A DNA stretch of 64,000 bases, taken from the NCBI GenBank assembly GCA_032433765.1, contig JAVIAB010000092.1:98905403-98969402 (forward strand), given 5' to 3'. The position numbers and the translations under genes were made by a program. Of this stretch, positions 31,811 through 42,459 are shown in pieces. Positions within the stretch are counted from its first letter, which is position 1; every line of letters begins with the position of its first letter. The notes below the pieces were generated by a model, which worked only from the letters and a program-made list of their open reading frames with translations, did no database searches and had not been told where the DNA came from. Origin of the DNA: Megaustenia siamemsis. Its lineage: Eukaryota > Mollusca > Gastropoda > Stylommatophora > Ariophantidae.

Positions 31811-32604
31811 AATAAAGTGTTTGATTTGAATAGTCTAAGTTTTGTGTTTGTGCTGATGAGTTTTGATTTCCACAACTTTTCAAAGCTTCTGAAAGACATT
31901 GCTGCTTTAGCTATTCTGATTCTAATTTCTTTGCTTGTATCCCCTTCTCGATCAATGTGACTTCCAAGATAGGTAAAGTGATCGATCTCTTCCACTGGTT
32001 TGCTTTCCATGTATATTTTGTCATATGTTGGAATTAAGCTTTTCTTGACTTTAGTCTTTTCATGATTGATCTCAAGCCCGATTTTGCTCGCCATTGATGA
32101 TAGTTTATTTTTATTTGTGTTTTCCTGCATCGTTTTTATCTGACTGCTGATGAGAACTGTGTCATCAGCAAAGTCGAGGTCCTCCAATTGGTCTCCTTGT
32201 ATCCATTCGATGCCTTTATTACCAGTGCAGTATTTCTTCATTATGAAGTCCATAACAACTCCAAATAACAAGGGCGATAAAATACATCCGTGTTTAACCC
32301 CAGTTTCTATTGGGAAACAGTCGCTCAGTCCTTCCTCTGTTCGAACTGCACATGTGTAACCATCATACATGTCTCTTCTCACTGAGAAGAACATTGATGA
32401 GAGGCAAGAGCAGCAGGAATCGGCTCCCTCAATGAGATAGAGCTGCTTGCGCAGAACAGAGACAAATGGCGAGATTTAATAAAATATCTTTAAAAGAATT
32501 GAAAACTGCTAGAACAAAAATTCAGATAAGAGTATCTTGGTCTACGCCCTATGGGCCGGCTACGGATCGAAAGGTCAATAGATAGATAGATAGAATAAAG
32601 TGTT
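31811..32604. mobile_element. LINE-A insertion with 5' inversion (twin priming) and target-site duplication
   Basis: From 31822 to about 32375 the sequence is LINE-A on the minus strand, from KSNxxxLRL back through FADDTVLISSQIKTMQEN to RT motif CILSPLLFGVVMDF. From about 32376 to 32593 it is the LINE-A 3' end on the + strand with tail. The 11-bp AATAAAGTGTT flanks the whole unit (31811-31821 and 32594-32604), so it is one insertion with an inverted 5' part. Confidence 0.93.
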
Positions 32605-33033
32605 AGTGCTTTCATTGTAATAGGTCTCAGCCTCATGATGTAGGGTGACCATTTCCCTTCCTTGCTGCATTTCCTTCTCAGAGAATAACTTTGGTACCCA
32701 TTTAAAGATGCTGAATGGATGCAAGAGCCTTTAAGGTTAAAAAATTGTTTGCTCAAATTGCATTTGAATCCTGATCTTTCTGGTCTGCAGGTGAAAACCA
32801 CAACACCACCGGGCTCTCACCTCTTAAATCGCTTCAGCTTTTAATTAGGTTGTAATTTTTGTAACTATTTTTATGTTGTGAGATTTAATCTTCAGTATTG
32901 CCATTATTTCTTTCTGGTTGGATCCAAATGGAGGATTTGTTTTTCTCTTGCTTGGTATAGAACCGTTTATCAGGGGTTTAACAAGCTGCTATCGTGAAAA
33001 CACATTTGTTAATAAAACATAGACCTGATACAG
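32605..33033. other. Unassigned intron
   Basis: Nothing recognised. Confidence 0.4.
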
Positions 33034-33105
33034 ATAAGAGTATCTGGATCTGTGCCCTATGGGCCGGCTATGGCTCGAAAGGTCAATAGATGGATAGATA
33101 GAATT
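33034..33105 (+). mobile_element. LINE-A-type tail alone
   Basis: It consists only of GTGCCCTATGGGCCGGCTAT, GGCTCGAAAGG and the TAGA-type end. It is either a very short LINE-A or a SINE using the same tail. Confidence 0.7.
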
Positions 33106-33199
33106 TTTGTAGAACTTTTATTATTATATAAACTTTCAAAGAATTCTTTTTTTTTCCTCTTTTTTTTTTTTAAAATGCAGTGATTGCTAAGAACAATTG

Positions 33200-33420
33200 T
33201 ATCATCCAGCCATACGTCTATGCAAACATTTCTGTCATCACAGCTCTCCTGAAGGAAATTCTGTCATCACAGCTCTCCTGAAGGAAATTCTGTCTGCAGC
33301 CAGATCTCCAACTTTGTCTGTTGTCAAGTTCAAAGTCTCTTGAATGTCCTGAAACCGCCTTCATTTTGGTCCATTATTGTCTCATCTTTCAGGAACTGTC
33401 AGTTTTGAATCTGATAGTAC
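33200..33420. repeat. Dispersed repeat D, copy 2, with an internal duplication
   Basis: It is homologous to 860-1130. A 29-bp unit containing CATCACAGCTCTCCTGAAGG is tandemly duplicated at about 33236-33293. Confidence 0.5.
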
Positions 33421-34133
33421 TTTCATAAGTGAAGCCGTTGTGTCTGTTAGTGGTTTGGAAAGAGTTAATTGGCAATAACCATGCTTGAGTAATATTAAGT
33501 GCATGAGCACCATGAAATGGAGTAGAAGTGTTTGTGAACACTTGTGTGTAACACTCATCTGTCTAATGAGATAGACGCTTATGCCTGAATGTCACTCAGA
33601 ATTTCAGCTATGTCCAAATAGAAGTTATTTATATTTCTTGAAGTACTTAAGTGAGAAAACTTTTTTGCACAGATAGCCATTCCAGAACATAGCCAGACAT
33701 TTTAGAAAAACCCTCAGACTTATTTGGACCCTTTTTGTATCTTCTGCTCCCCAAAGACTAAAGATTTCTCCTTTTCAAATAAATATTTCAAGACTTAGAA
33801 GGACTGGAGATCTATTAATTCAAGTTTAGCACGAGCAGTCATATTATTCTAAATTTGTTTCATTATCGTAAATTGAAATTGGTTATACACCAGGTTAAAC
33901 AACTGTTCATTTTTTCCAAACATCGAAAGTGCTGATAAAATTTGTTTAAAAGATCTTGAATTGTTGGCTGAACAATTATAGGACAATCAGACTGGGCATA
34001 TCCAAGACTCGAGAGAGTCTAGAATTTCAGCTCTACGTGCTGTCTTCGGCTCGAAAGGTATAGACAATACACATTTGTCAATATATAGACAATAGACAAG
34101 CTTGGCACAAAATACAAATTACTCTGTCATTGG
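33421..34133. other. Unassigned intron
   Basis: A block at about 34015-34060 (AGTCTAGAATTTCAGCTC, GGCTCGAAAGG) resembles the tail of the LINE relic at 54500-54920. Nothing else was recognised. Confidence 0.4.
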
Positions 34134-34350
34134 GGACTTGTTGATCTAGAGGCAAGATATAGGCCTCTGAACAAGAAGATCCCAAGTTCGATTCCCACCA
34201 TAGGCAAGGGAAAATGTAAAAAAAAAAAAATCAAATCCGTGGTTTTTTCCCTTCTTTGGTCTCTGCGTTGTGACATCTAACATCTGGCCCTCTCGAATAA
34301 GAGTGAAGAACAGGAGGTTCCCATGTGCATTCTGCAGACATTAAAGAACC
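34134..34350 (+). mobile_element. SINE-4-like tRNA-derived element
   Basis: The head GGGGACTTGTTGATCTAGAGG and B-box-like GTTCGATTCCC are followed by a body and the block TTAAAGAACCC. Confidence 0.55.
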
Positions 34351-34841
34351 CTTAACAGTTGGAAATCAAAAAGAGTAGGCCAAAAATGACCATTGCCTGA
34401 GCAAAATTAATCAGATAAAAATCTATCCAAATGTTAAAACTCAACGATAAAAATATGAGTGTAGTTTTGAAGTCAGAGAATGTCAGCCTGTTTAGTGAGG
34501 GACACCTCAGCACATGGCAAAAAACAGTCCTTTTGGACTTTACTAGAGCTATAATGCTGGCAAACACAAAGAAACAAACGCTTCAGTCATCATTATTTGC
34601 CATTAGAAATTCTCTTTCCCAATTATTTTGAAAAGAATACTGTTTTTTCTGTTTGTTTCATTTGCCCAAAATTAATTCCTTGAGTGTCTTTTGAACGGAC
34701 TTTATTGTTTAAAAACATTATTTACTGAGTGGATAGTTAAATAGATTAGATTGAAAGAAATGAGTGGATTTAAAAAATATATGTCTTGGTACTTTTGAGG
34801 CACATTTTTGTTTTATTAAAATTTTGTCTCTTTCTGTTTAG
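34351..34841 (+). other. Intron before exon F
   Basis: No gene seen. The acceptor TTTCTGTTTAG ends at 34841. Confidence 0.5.
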
Positions 34842-35435
34842 GATGAGGAAGTACCTGTGGAGCTGAACGATGTGTCTGAGGATGTCACCAGCCATGTCCT
34901 AGAGTTTTTGCAAAGAGAAAAAGAAATAAATAAATTGCTTGAGGAAAGAGCCAATATTATCTGGTCACCTCGAAATGAAAACAGATATGAAGAGTGTACT
35001 GACAATGCGGAACAATATTGTCAAACATTTAACCAGGAAAATTCCAGTTATTCTGGGCATTCTTATGATCAAACAAAAAGTATCAAATCTACAGAGCAAA
35101 CATTGAATCATCCATTATCAGAAATGGTAAAGAAGATTAAGTGCACTGAAATTGATTTTGATGAGTTGCAGATGAAAGATAGGATTGGTCATGGTGGTTT
35201 TGGGGATGTGTACATCGCCATATTGAATGATTTAGTTGTGGCAGTAAAAAAGTTAAAAAATCAACAAGTAAGCAGGAAGCGCCTTCAGCAGTTTATACAT
35301 GAGATGGCTGTGCTACAGGACTTGGATCACCCTAATATTATATCCATCATTGGGGTTTGCACTGTGATCCCAAACCTGGCCATTGTCATGGAGTTTATGG
35401 AGATGAGTTTGTTTGATGCCGTCCAAGTGAAAGAG
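34842..35435 (+). CDS. Exon F: linker and N-lobe of a TKL-type protein kinase
   Basis: A protein kinase transfers phosphate from ATP to Ser/Thr or Tyr; this exon gives the ATP-binding lobe. Its 198 codons run in phase 0 from acceptor TTTAG to donor GTAAAA. Residues about 12-40 are a charged helix (VLEFLQREKEINKLLEERAN), about 41-95 a polar linker. The kinase then begins: glycine loop DRIGHGGFGDVY (about 113-124), VAVKKL with the ATP-binding Lys (about 136), QFIHEMAVLQDLDHPNII with the helix C Glu (about 154), and hinge IVMEFMEMSLFDAVQ. It ends at VKE and continues as VDFMDVAKLE in the exon at 40475. The substrate is unknown. The layout suggests the tyrosine-kinase-like group. Confidence 0.88.
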
Positions 35436-35479
35436 GTAAAAACATTTCTGGTGATGATGTTTTTTCTTGTCTCTCAGTG

Positions 35480-38050
35480 TCTAACAAGATAATGGTGTCA
35501 ACATTCTCTGATAGAGTGATTTAGTGATAGTTGGTAAGATAAGTTTGAGCCAAGAATTGTCTTTGTCATTGAGGGCATGTATGAAAGAGATTCCAAAGTA
35601 CCTCAAGCCATGAACTCTTTCAGTGTGCATGTGACATTGTACATCAGAGCTCCTTTTGCACAATGTGATCGTTCAGTGAGCACCAGACCCAACTTGCCCT
35701 TGCCAGGATTGACCACAGTCCCGTTACTGCCATACCATTCAGTGAATTTATCAACCGTGGTCTGCAATTTCTGAGTGATGTCATTACAGTACCTGCCCTG
35801 GATGTAAACCAGAATGTCATTCTTGTATGTTAAGGATGTAACCTGATCCACCCAAACTGTGTCTGTGCAAGGCTAGCAGTTTAAATGTTAAACAACACTG
35901 GTGAGAGCCTTGCAGGAGGTCTGGATTTACTAATCCTGGTCTCCGAAGATCAGAATTAAAATCTTAGTGCCACAGCCCTTGCAAGCAGCATCTTGGTTAC
36001 CAATAGCACCATCCATGGTTCTGTCTTCATGACCATCATGTGTTACATTAGAGTGCCACATAAACTCTGTTATATGTGTCCTACAGATCAGCGCACCTAT
36101 TGCTGTCTTCTCTTTTCTTTGGAAACCCATGTGCACATCATAACCCTGACATGTTTGTTGTAGTGTCCCTGAAAGGTCTCTACCGAACCACCAAGCCAGG
36201 AAGCAGCCTGTGTTTTTCAGAATCCCACATTAAACATTTGGATATTATCTTTTCAAACAATTTACCCTACACATTCTGCAATGTCATGATTCAGTAGCCT
36301 TAAATGTCTGAACTGTCCTTGCCTGTTTGGCCAGCAAAACGAGGTAACTATGTAGTTATTCCTGGGTATTGTGCCTGTCTATATGCTGGTGTTATACTCC
36401 TGACATATTTGTTTCAGCATCTCCTCTTAAGCCTCATTTAGATGGCTGTATCAAATTCCATCTGTACCTGGAGCAGCGTCTGTGGCCCATCTAAGGCTTA
36501 TTTCCACCTCTTCTATCATGACCACAATCTTTGGAATCTTTGCTATAATCTTTGGAAACACACTCTAAAGCTCCAACTCAAACAAGAATCAGACAGATTC
36601 ATAGAAAAAGAGAATACAAGGCAAAAGAAAAGAAAAAATATTTCTAGGGGCACTGGAAATTCCATAGTCTGATAGAGGCTACTACTATCATGACCACATT
36701 ACCGAGCTCATCCTGCTCCAGTGATGCAGATAGTATGTCTATCTATAGATATGTCTATCATCACTGTGCAACTGTGGCTGTCTCTCAGATCTGTTTGCAA
36801 AATGTCTTTCTATTCATCAGAGGCAAGGACCGTCCCTCACACATCACAGACATTAACATTCACTTTCCTGTTTAATCTGTTGTTCATGTTTCTGTACATC
36901 TGCTAAAATCTAGTCAAGGTCTTTTCAGATGAAGCCTCCTGCATGAAAAATTTTTGCCAACACTATTCCTTTGACACCATAGCTTTTTGCTTGAAACTAC
37001 AACTGGCCTTTTGATTGTTGTCTTCTAAAGTGGTTTTATCAGGAATGATTAGGCCTATATTGTTTCCTCTGTTGGCCTGCCACTCTTTCATTGTGCCTCT
37101 TTTAGGCCTCCAAGCAGCATTAATCTCAACTGTCCACTATGCAGGTCTTTTCCACAACTTATTCCTGAGCTTTGTCTTGCATCCTGTACACATGAACCTT
37201 GCTTGCACCGAACCTGTGTTCATATCCTACCTGGAAGCATTTTTGGCCCTCTGAAGAGTGCCTAGAAATACTTTAGTGACCCTAACAGCACAGGGCAAGG
37301 TGATCACTCCCGTTGTATGGGAGGCATTTCCACTGAATGCCTCTTTCTGCCATCACTGATACTAGCGCTAAGTCTCTGTTGGAATCAGTGTGTTTCCCTG
37401 GTCGCTAGTCTAGTATACTGTTGGCGATTCAATACAGAAAGGTTTACTTCTTGAAGTGTTGTGTCTAATTTCCAATGCTGTGGGTTGTCATTTGGATTAC
37501 CCCAGTGGGTACTGTGTGCATTGAAATCTCAGAAAAATCAATAGTTTGTCTCCATGTAATTGTTCTAGTTGTTTAGGAAAAGACCAGTTTTTCTTCTCAG
37601 TGAGTGAATAATTGTGTGCTTAAAAATTTATAATATTCCATTTTGAGACACCCACTTTAATCTGTGCCCCCTGTGGTTCTTAAAACTCACAAGCTATGCA
37701 TCGAAGGTCCAATATGCAATGATTTAGATCATTCCTGATCATGATTGCCTAAACGTGGTGTTTGTTAATCTGGTTGGCATTCATTCAGACTGTGTCTGAA
37801 TTGGTATAACTATATATAGTCGCATCAGCTATAGCTAAGCTTATCAACTTTTGTCTCTTATAGCATTAGAATGTCAAAATCATGTACTATTCCTTCCATT
37901 ACAGGACCCCTATTCCAGGAAATTCCACAGTTCCAAAATTAAATGTTAACATTTTGAATTTATATTCTCCCTGTCATACATAAATCCCGTCATCTTCCAA
38001 CTTGTCTTGATCTCTTCCATTTTCCTTCATGCCTTCCCAGTCTCCTAGGT
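35480..38050 (-). pseudogene. Heavily decayed LINE (endonuclease and RT) in the kinase intron
   Basis: The minus strand holds LINE blocks in order from right to left. Around 37500-37250 are endonuclease-like strings (a WGNPNDNPQHW-type region). At about 36350-36240 is LQNVxGKLFEKIISKCLMWD. At 35851-35603 are VVNPGKGKLGLVLTE and further on YFGISFIHALNDKD. Nearly every block is in a different frame with stops, so it is old. It resembles LINE-H in gene order but is far more diverged. Confidence 0.6.
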
Positions 38051-38157
38051 GCAACTTTTGATGAACGCTTCCCAGCTGCCGTAATGGTCGTTGCCTACTT
38101 CAAGTCCTCCAAGTGCTGATGCTGAATCCGTTTGGACTTTTTGGCTATTGAACTTGC

Positions 38158-38247
38158 CTCAATAACCACTCAACAAGGATTTAACTGCAGAGATAGTGGT
38201 TATTGAGTAAATAACTCAATAACCACTGTCTCTGCAGTTAAATCCTT
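38158..38247. repeat. 33-bp inverted repeat with 7-bp spacer
   Basis: Left arm 38175-38207 and right arm 38215-38247 are complementary with one mismatch, around spacer TAAATAA. CTCAATAACCACT also occurs directly repeated at 38158-38170 and 38215-38227. A small direct duplication (CAGTTGGTAGATGGC) follows at about 38286-38321. Confidence 0.92.
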
Positions 38248-38259
38248 GTCTTTGCTTTA

Positions 38260-39177
38260 GTGACATGCTCCTTCACAGTTCCATACAGTTGGTAGATGGC
38301 TTCCATACAGTTGGTAGATGGCAAGTGACACCCGCATAGCCAGTAGTCGACTATATATAAGCCCAAAAGATAGAACTGCTCGGCATTACAAGTAGGAATT
38401 AATCTCCTCACCAGATTCCTGATGTACTTGACTTGTACAACTGTGCATGTCTGAAATGAAAAACTTTGTATGGTAAACACAGTATGACAAAAAGCTGATA
38501 TTTCTGAATTGAAATGCAAACAATTGCCCATCTTGGTGCATCCAAGAACCGAAAGTCTCAAGAAGTGAATCATTTCTAGTATACACAAAGTATATTATTA
38601 TTTGGAGATGGGCACAAATGTAAATATAGTGCGGTGTCGTGAAGGCCTGTTACCAAAACATTGTATTTTGTTTGCTTCCCTATTATTTTAGCTGCCCAAT
38701 AAAATTGTACATGTATTTTTGTCAAGTTTTATCATTTTGTTTAACTGGCAGATTAGGGAGTGAAAGAGAGAAATCAGCAATGGGGACTAAAATAATGAAA
38801 TGATCAACACCAATTCTAAAAAAAAATAAGTTGATTGAAACAGAAATATCTAAATGCAACTTAGTTTTTCTACTAACAAGGGTGTTGTTAGTGTCAAACA
38901 TTAACATAAAAAGTAACAGAAAGATCATAATTGCTGAATTGAGATGTCTCATAAAAGTAATGAATGTAATAAGAGGGAACAAAAACACACATTTTATCAG
39001 AAGAATAGTTGTAATACTACATGTGAATGGCACTCAGGAAATACTAAGTATATGGTTTGAACATGTAGTGCTCTGTGAGAAAGCGTTAATGTACAGATGA
39101 GACTGTGTGAGGTGTATGTATAAAGTGTCAGTCTCAGAAATTATTTTTGAACATATTCCCTCTAAATGAACTTCATC
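38260..39177. other. Unassigned intron
   Basis: No gene recognised; the small open frames have no domain. Confidence 0.4.
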
Positions 39178-39189
39178 TCTGTGTGAACT

Positions 39190-39451
39190 GGGAGCCGCGA
39201 TAGCTCAGTGGTTAGTGAACTGGACTACAAAGGACAAGAGGTAGGGTTCGATCCCAACCGACGGCTTCCAGGTTCACCCAGCCTTTAATGGGTACTGGAT
39301 TTTGTTCTGGGAAAGTAAAGCGGCACAGGCATAATACCGACCACATTGCCCCAAAAATCATGTACCGAAAGTCTATAAAAATTATGGTCACTAACACCAT
39401 ACTCCCATATTATACACCATATAGCTAATTGGCATGACGGGGGCACACACT
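39190..39451 (+). mobile_element. SINE-1, well-preserved head, with target-site duplication
   Basis: The head has GATAGCTCAGTGGTTAG (A box) and GGTTCGATCCC (B box), the best-preserved in the window. It is flanked by the 12-bp TCTGTGTGAACT (39178-39189 and 39452-39463). Confidence 0.93.
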
Positions 39452-39689
39452 TCTGTGTGAACTTCTGCACCATTTATATTGCCTATGATTGTAAATCTTT
39501 TCTGTCTAAGTGATCTCTGAAACTGTCTCTACATTGAATGTTGGCTGCAGTTGGGCTCCAACATTGTCCATCTCCTGCCTTATTGTATATTAATATAGTT
39601 CCTTTCAAATCAAAAACTGCACATAGGACAGAGATAATTAAAACTTTCCATGTCCAATGATTAACTGATGTTATCCTTCCAGTATCATC

Positions 39690-40060
39690 AAACTTTTCAC
39701 AGGACCAGCAGTGTATCTCACAACATGTTCCTGTTCTGGGCAGGCATCACAATCCTACCAAGATAGCCAATCACAATCACTGCCTCTCTTATCCTTGTTC
39801 TTCATATTGTTTCTTTAAGTCTGCCTATTTTTCTTTTACCTATTGTTTTTCAATTGACCTTTGTGATTCTCAGATATCATAGCAGTTACATGCCAACCTC
39901 CTGTTCCTGATTGTTGATGAGATATTTGTTTGCGTTGCCATTTCTCTTACTTCTGCTCTTGTCTTTAATTCATTTCTGTGGTACACAAAATATTTTCCTG
40001 AAACATGATTTCAAAAGCATTAAATTAAATTTTATTTCTTTTGTTATTTTCCATGTCCTG
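39690..40060 (-). pseudogene. Old LINE-A relative, C-terminal part
   Basis: The minus strand reads GKRKIGRLKETI, then REAVIVIGYLGRIVMPAQNR, matching GKRKRGRPRETL...REARAAGIGSLNEIELLAQNR. Stops in every frame. Confidence 0.6.
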
Positions 40061-40474
40061 TATACTTAAGTAAGTCTGGATGATACATTTAAGTGGAAAA
40101 TCCTAAGCTTTGGTACATTATGACAGGATGCTGTTTGTCTATCTCTTTATATTGATATCACTACTACTGTCATAATAGCTTTTCTTTAATACTTCCCTGT
40201 AGTATGATCTTTTATATTGTGCCATATCTGTTTTCAAATGTAAACAAAGTGTCATTGCATCAGATTTGTGTTGTTTCCTTGTTTATACTTCTGTAAAATG
40301 TGTTCTAATGATGTGCACATCCATATTCAAGTTTCTCAATTCCTTTTTCATCTAATTTTCCAAGTCCATGACATTATCCAACATAGATTTAAAGAGAATA
40401 AACATGAAGGAACAAACAGCAAAAACAATTTGAAAGTGGTTAAATGATTTGCTAACTCATCTTTTCTCTGGCAG
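40061..40474 (+). other. Intron before exon G
   Basis: Nothing recognised. The acceptor TTTTCTCTGGCAG ends at 40474. Confidence 0.5.
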
Positions 40475-41053
40475 GTGGATTTCATGGATGTTGCTAAACT
40501 TGAAATTATGTGTGGAGTGACCAAGGGAATGGCATACCTACACCAACAGCAAATTGCTCACTGTGATCTGAAAAGTCAGAATGTTCTTCTGAAAAATGTT
40601 CCTGCTTCCCTACAGTATGATGCACACAAACCAGTCTGTGCAAAGATTACTGATTTTGGACTAAGTAAGATGAAGTCAGACATGTCTACAACCACTTCCT
40701 GTCCAACTGCCAATATTGGAACACCCAGATATTCAGCACCGGAAGTTCTTCGAGGAGAGATCTTAGGAATAGATCAAATGATGAAGGCAGATATATATTC
40801 CATGGGGCTTCTGATATGGGAGCTGGTATTAGAGGAGATTCCATTTGAAGATTTTAATTATGAGCAGTTGAAGATTCAAGTGGGTGTCAAAGGGTTAAGA
40901 CCAGTTATATCAAAAAATCTTGGGATTAATAAAAGATTGCATGAGTCTCTCTCCATGTGTTGGAATATGGATCCAGGTAAAAGACCAAGTGCAAAGGAAA
41001 TGGGTGAGGTGGCAAGTGCCTTGACCACTCTGCTTGAGAATGGAGAAGAATAG
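40475..41053 (+). CDS. Exon G: kinase catalytic C-lobe, last exon
   Basis: 192 codons then TAG. It continues exon F in phase 0. Catalytic loop IAHCDLKSQNVLL (about residues 27-39): HCD replaces HRD, so this is a non-RD kinase. The proton-acceptor Asp, the Lys two residues on and the Asn of HxDLKxxN are kept. Next come metal-binding DFG in KITDFGLSK (60-62), the activation segment with several Ser/Thr, and SAPEVL (APE at 88-90). DIYSMGLLIWELVLEEIPFE is the helix F region; MCWNMDPGKRPSAKEM holds the C-lobe Arg. The protein stops about 20 residues after the domain. All catalytic residues are present, so activity is plausible. No AATAAA was seen close by. Confidence 0.92.
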   Translation: MDFMDVAKLEIMCGVTKGMAYLHQQQIAHCDLKSQNVLLKNVPASLQYDAHKPVCAKITDFGLSKMKSDMSTTTSCPTANIGTPRYSAPEVLRGEILGIDQMMKADIYSMGLLIWELVLEEIPFEDFNYEQLKIQVGVKGLRPVISKNLGINKRLHESLSMCWNMDPGKRPSAKEMGEVASALTTLLENGEE

Positions 41054-41063
41054 AAATTTGACA

Positions 41064-41930
41064 CATCTAAGAGGAAAACACCATTTCCTTAAGCAAAGAT
41101 TCATTTTAGATGAATGATAATAGATGCTTTTGTAGGGATACATTTTGGGAAAAAAACATACATTGATTTTTCTTGAGAAGGGGTTCATTTAGAGAAAAAC
41201 ATGAATTGTTTTCTTGAGTGGGGATATATTTTAGAAAATAAACATGAATTGTTTTCTTGAGCAGGGATGCATTTTAGAAGAAAACATGAATTGTCTTCTT
41301 GAGTAGAGATACATTTTAAAGGAAAACATGAATTGTTTTCTTGAGCAGGGATGGATTTTAGAACAAAACATGAATTGTTTTCTTGAGTAGGGATGGATTT
41401 TAGAACAAAACATGAATTGTTTTCTTGAGCAGGGATGGATTTTAGAACAAAACATGAATTGTTTTCTTGAGCAGGGATGGATTTTAGAACAAAACATGAA
41501 TTGTTTTCTTGAGCAGGGATGGATTTTAGAACAAAACATGAATTATATTCTTGAGTAGGGATACATTTTAGAGGAAAACATGAATTGTATTCTTGAGTAG
41601 ACATACATTTTAAAGGAAAACATGAATTGTTTAATTGAGTAGAGACACATTTTAGAGGAAAACATGAATTGTCTTTTTAAGTATGAACACATTTTAGAGG
41701 AAAACATGAATTGTCTTTTTAAGTATGAACACATTTTAGAGGAGATCATGAATTGTTTTCTTGAGTAGGGATACATTTTATAGGAGATCATGAATTGTTT
41801 TCTTGAGTAGGGATACATTTTAGAGGAGATCATGAATTGTTTTATTGAGTAGGGATACATTTTAGAGGAGATCATGAATTGTTTTCTTGAGTAGGAATAC
41901 ATTTTAGAGGAGAACATTAACTTTTCCTGT
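41064..41930. repeat. 42-bp minisatellite, about 20 units, directly after the kinase stop
   Basis: The unit includes AACATGAATTGTTTTCTTGA and GCAGGGATGGATTTTAGA. Units near the gene are more divergent; those at about 41330-41540 are nearly identical. Because 42 is a multiple of 3, long frames run through on the minus strand, but these are not genes. The array may lie in the kinase 3' UTR. Confidence 0.93.
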
Positions 41931-42459
41931 CCATGTTTTTTTGACATTGCCAAAGGTGTTTATCCATAATTTTGTCTTTCTGAAAAATACTTCTTGCACT
42001 AAATCTTTCTTTTTTTTTCACTGTAACAAGTCATAGACATATGTATTAGCCATCAAATTAAAGGGGAAAGGACACAGATTCATAATCAGCAGCAATATTT
42101 TGAAAAAAAATTGAAAGATAAGAATCTAAGAATCACAATTTTTGAAAAAAGAAATTTGTATAAAAAAATAGTTCTCACCTACCCAAAGTGGGTGTCCATT
42201 TTAATCTGACAGTGCTGGAAATGTGTTTCCATGTAGATATATCCACTTGTGAACAAATTAGGAAATTTTCTCTATCCTATGAAGACTAGTTTGCACTACA
42301 TATACAAAATTCTTCATGGTATGTCATTTCTATGTGACATTTTTTATGCATTTAAATAGGGAGGGGTGGTAGTAAACTAAAAATATTACAAGGGTAAATA
42401 GATTAAGTTTAAAGTTTATGTACACAATTTACATTGCCGCAGCATTTTAATTAATTTAA
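41931..42459. other. Left part of the insertion that splits the 42-bp array
   Basis: Non-repetitive and without a recognised gene. AACATTAA, containing the TTAA favoured by piggyBac, occurs at both edges of the insert (about 41925 and 43769). Confidence 0.45.

Noticed and set aside
39190..39270. tRNA gene (A box and B box present)
   Set aside because: It is the head of SINE-1: it is followed by the common SINE body, has target-site duplications and many copies. No proper tRNA cloverleaf with paired acceptor arms was seen.
41185..41953. Long open frames encoding repeated SIPAQENNSCF or KMYPYSRKQFM peptides
   Set aside because: They come from a 42-bp tandem repeat whose length is a multiple of 3; no start context or gene structure.
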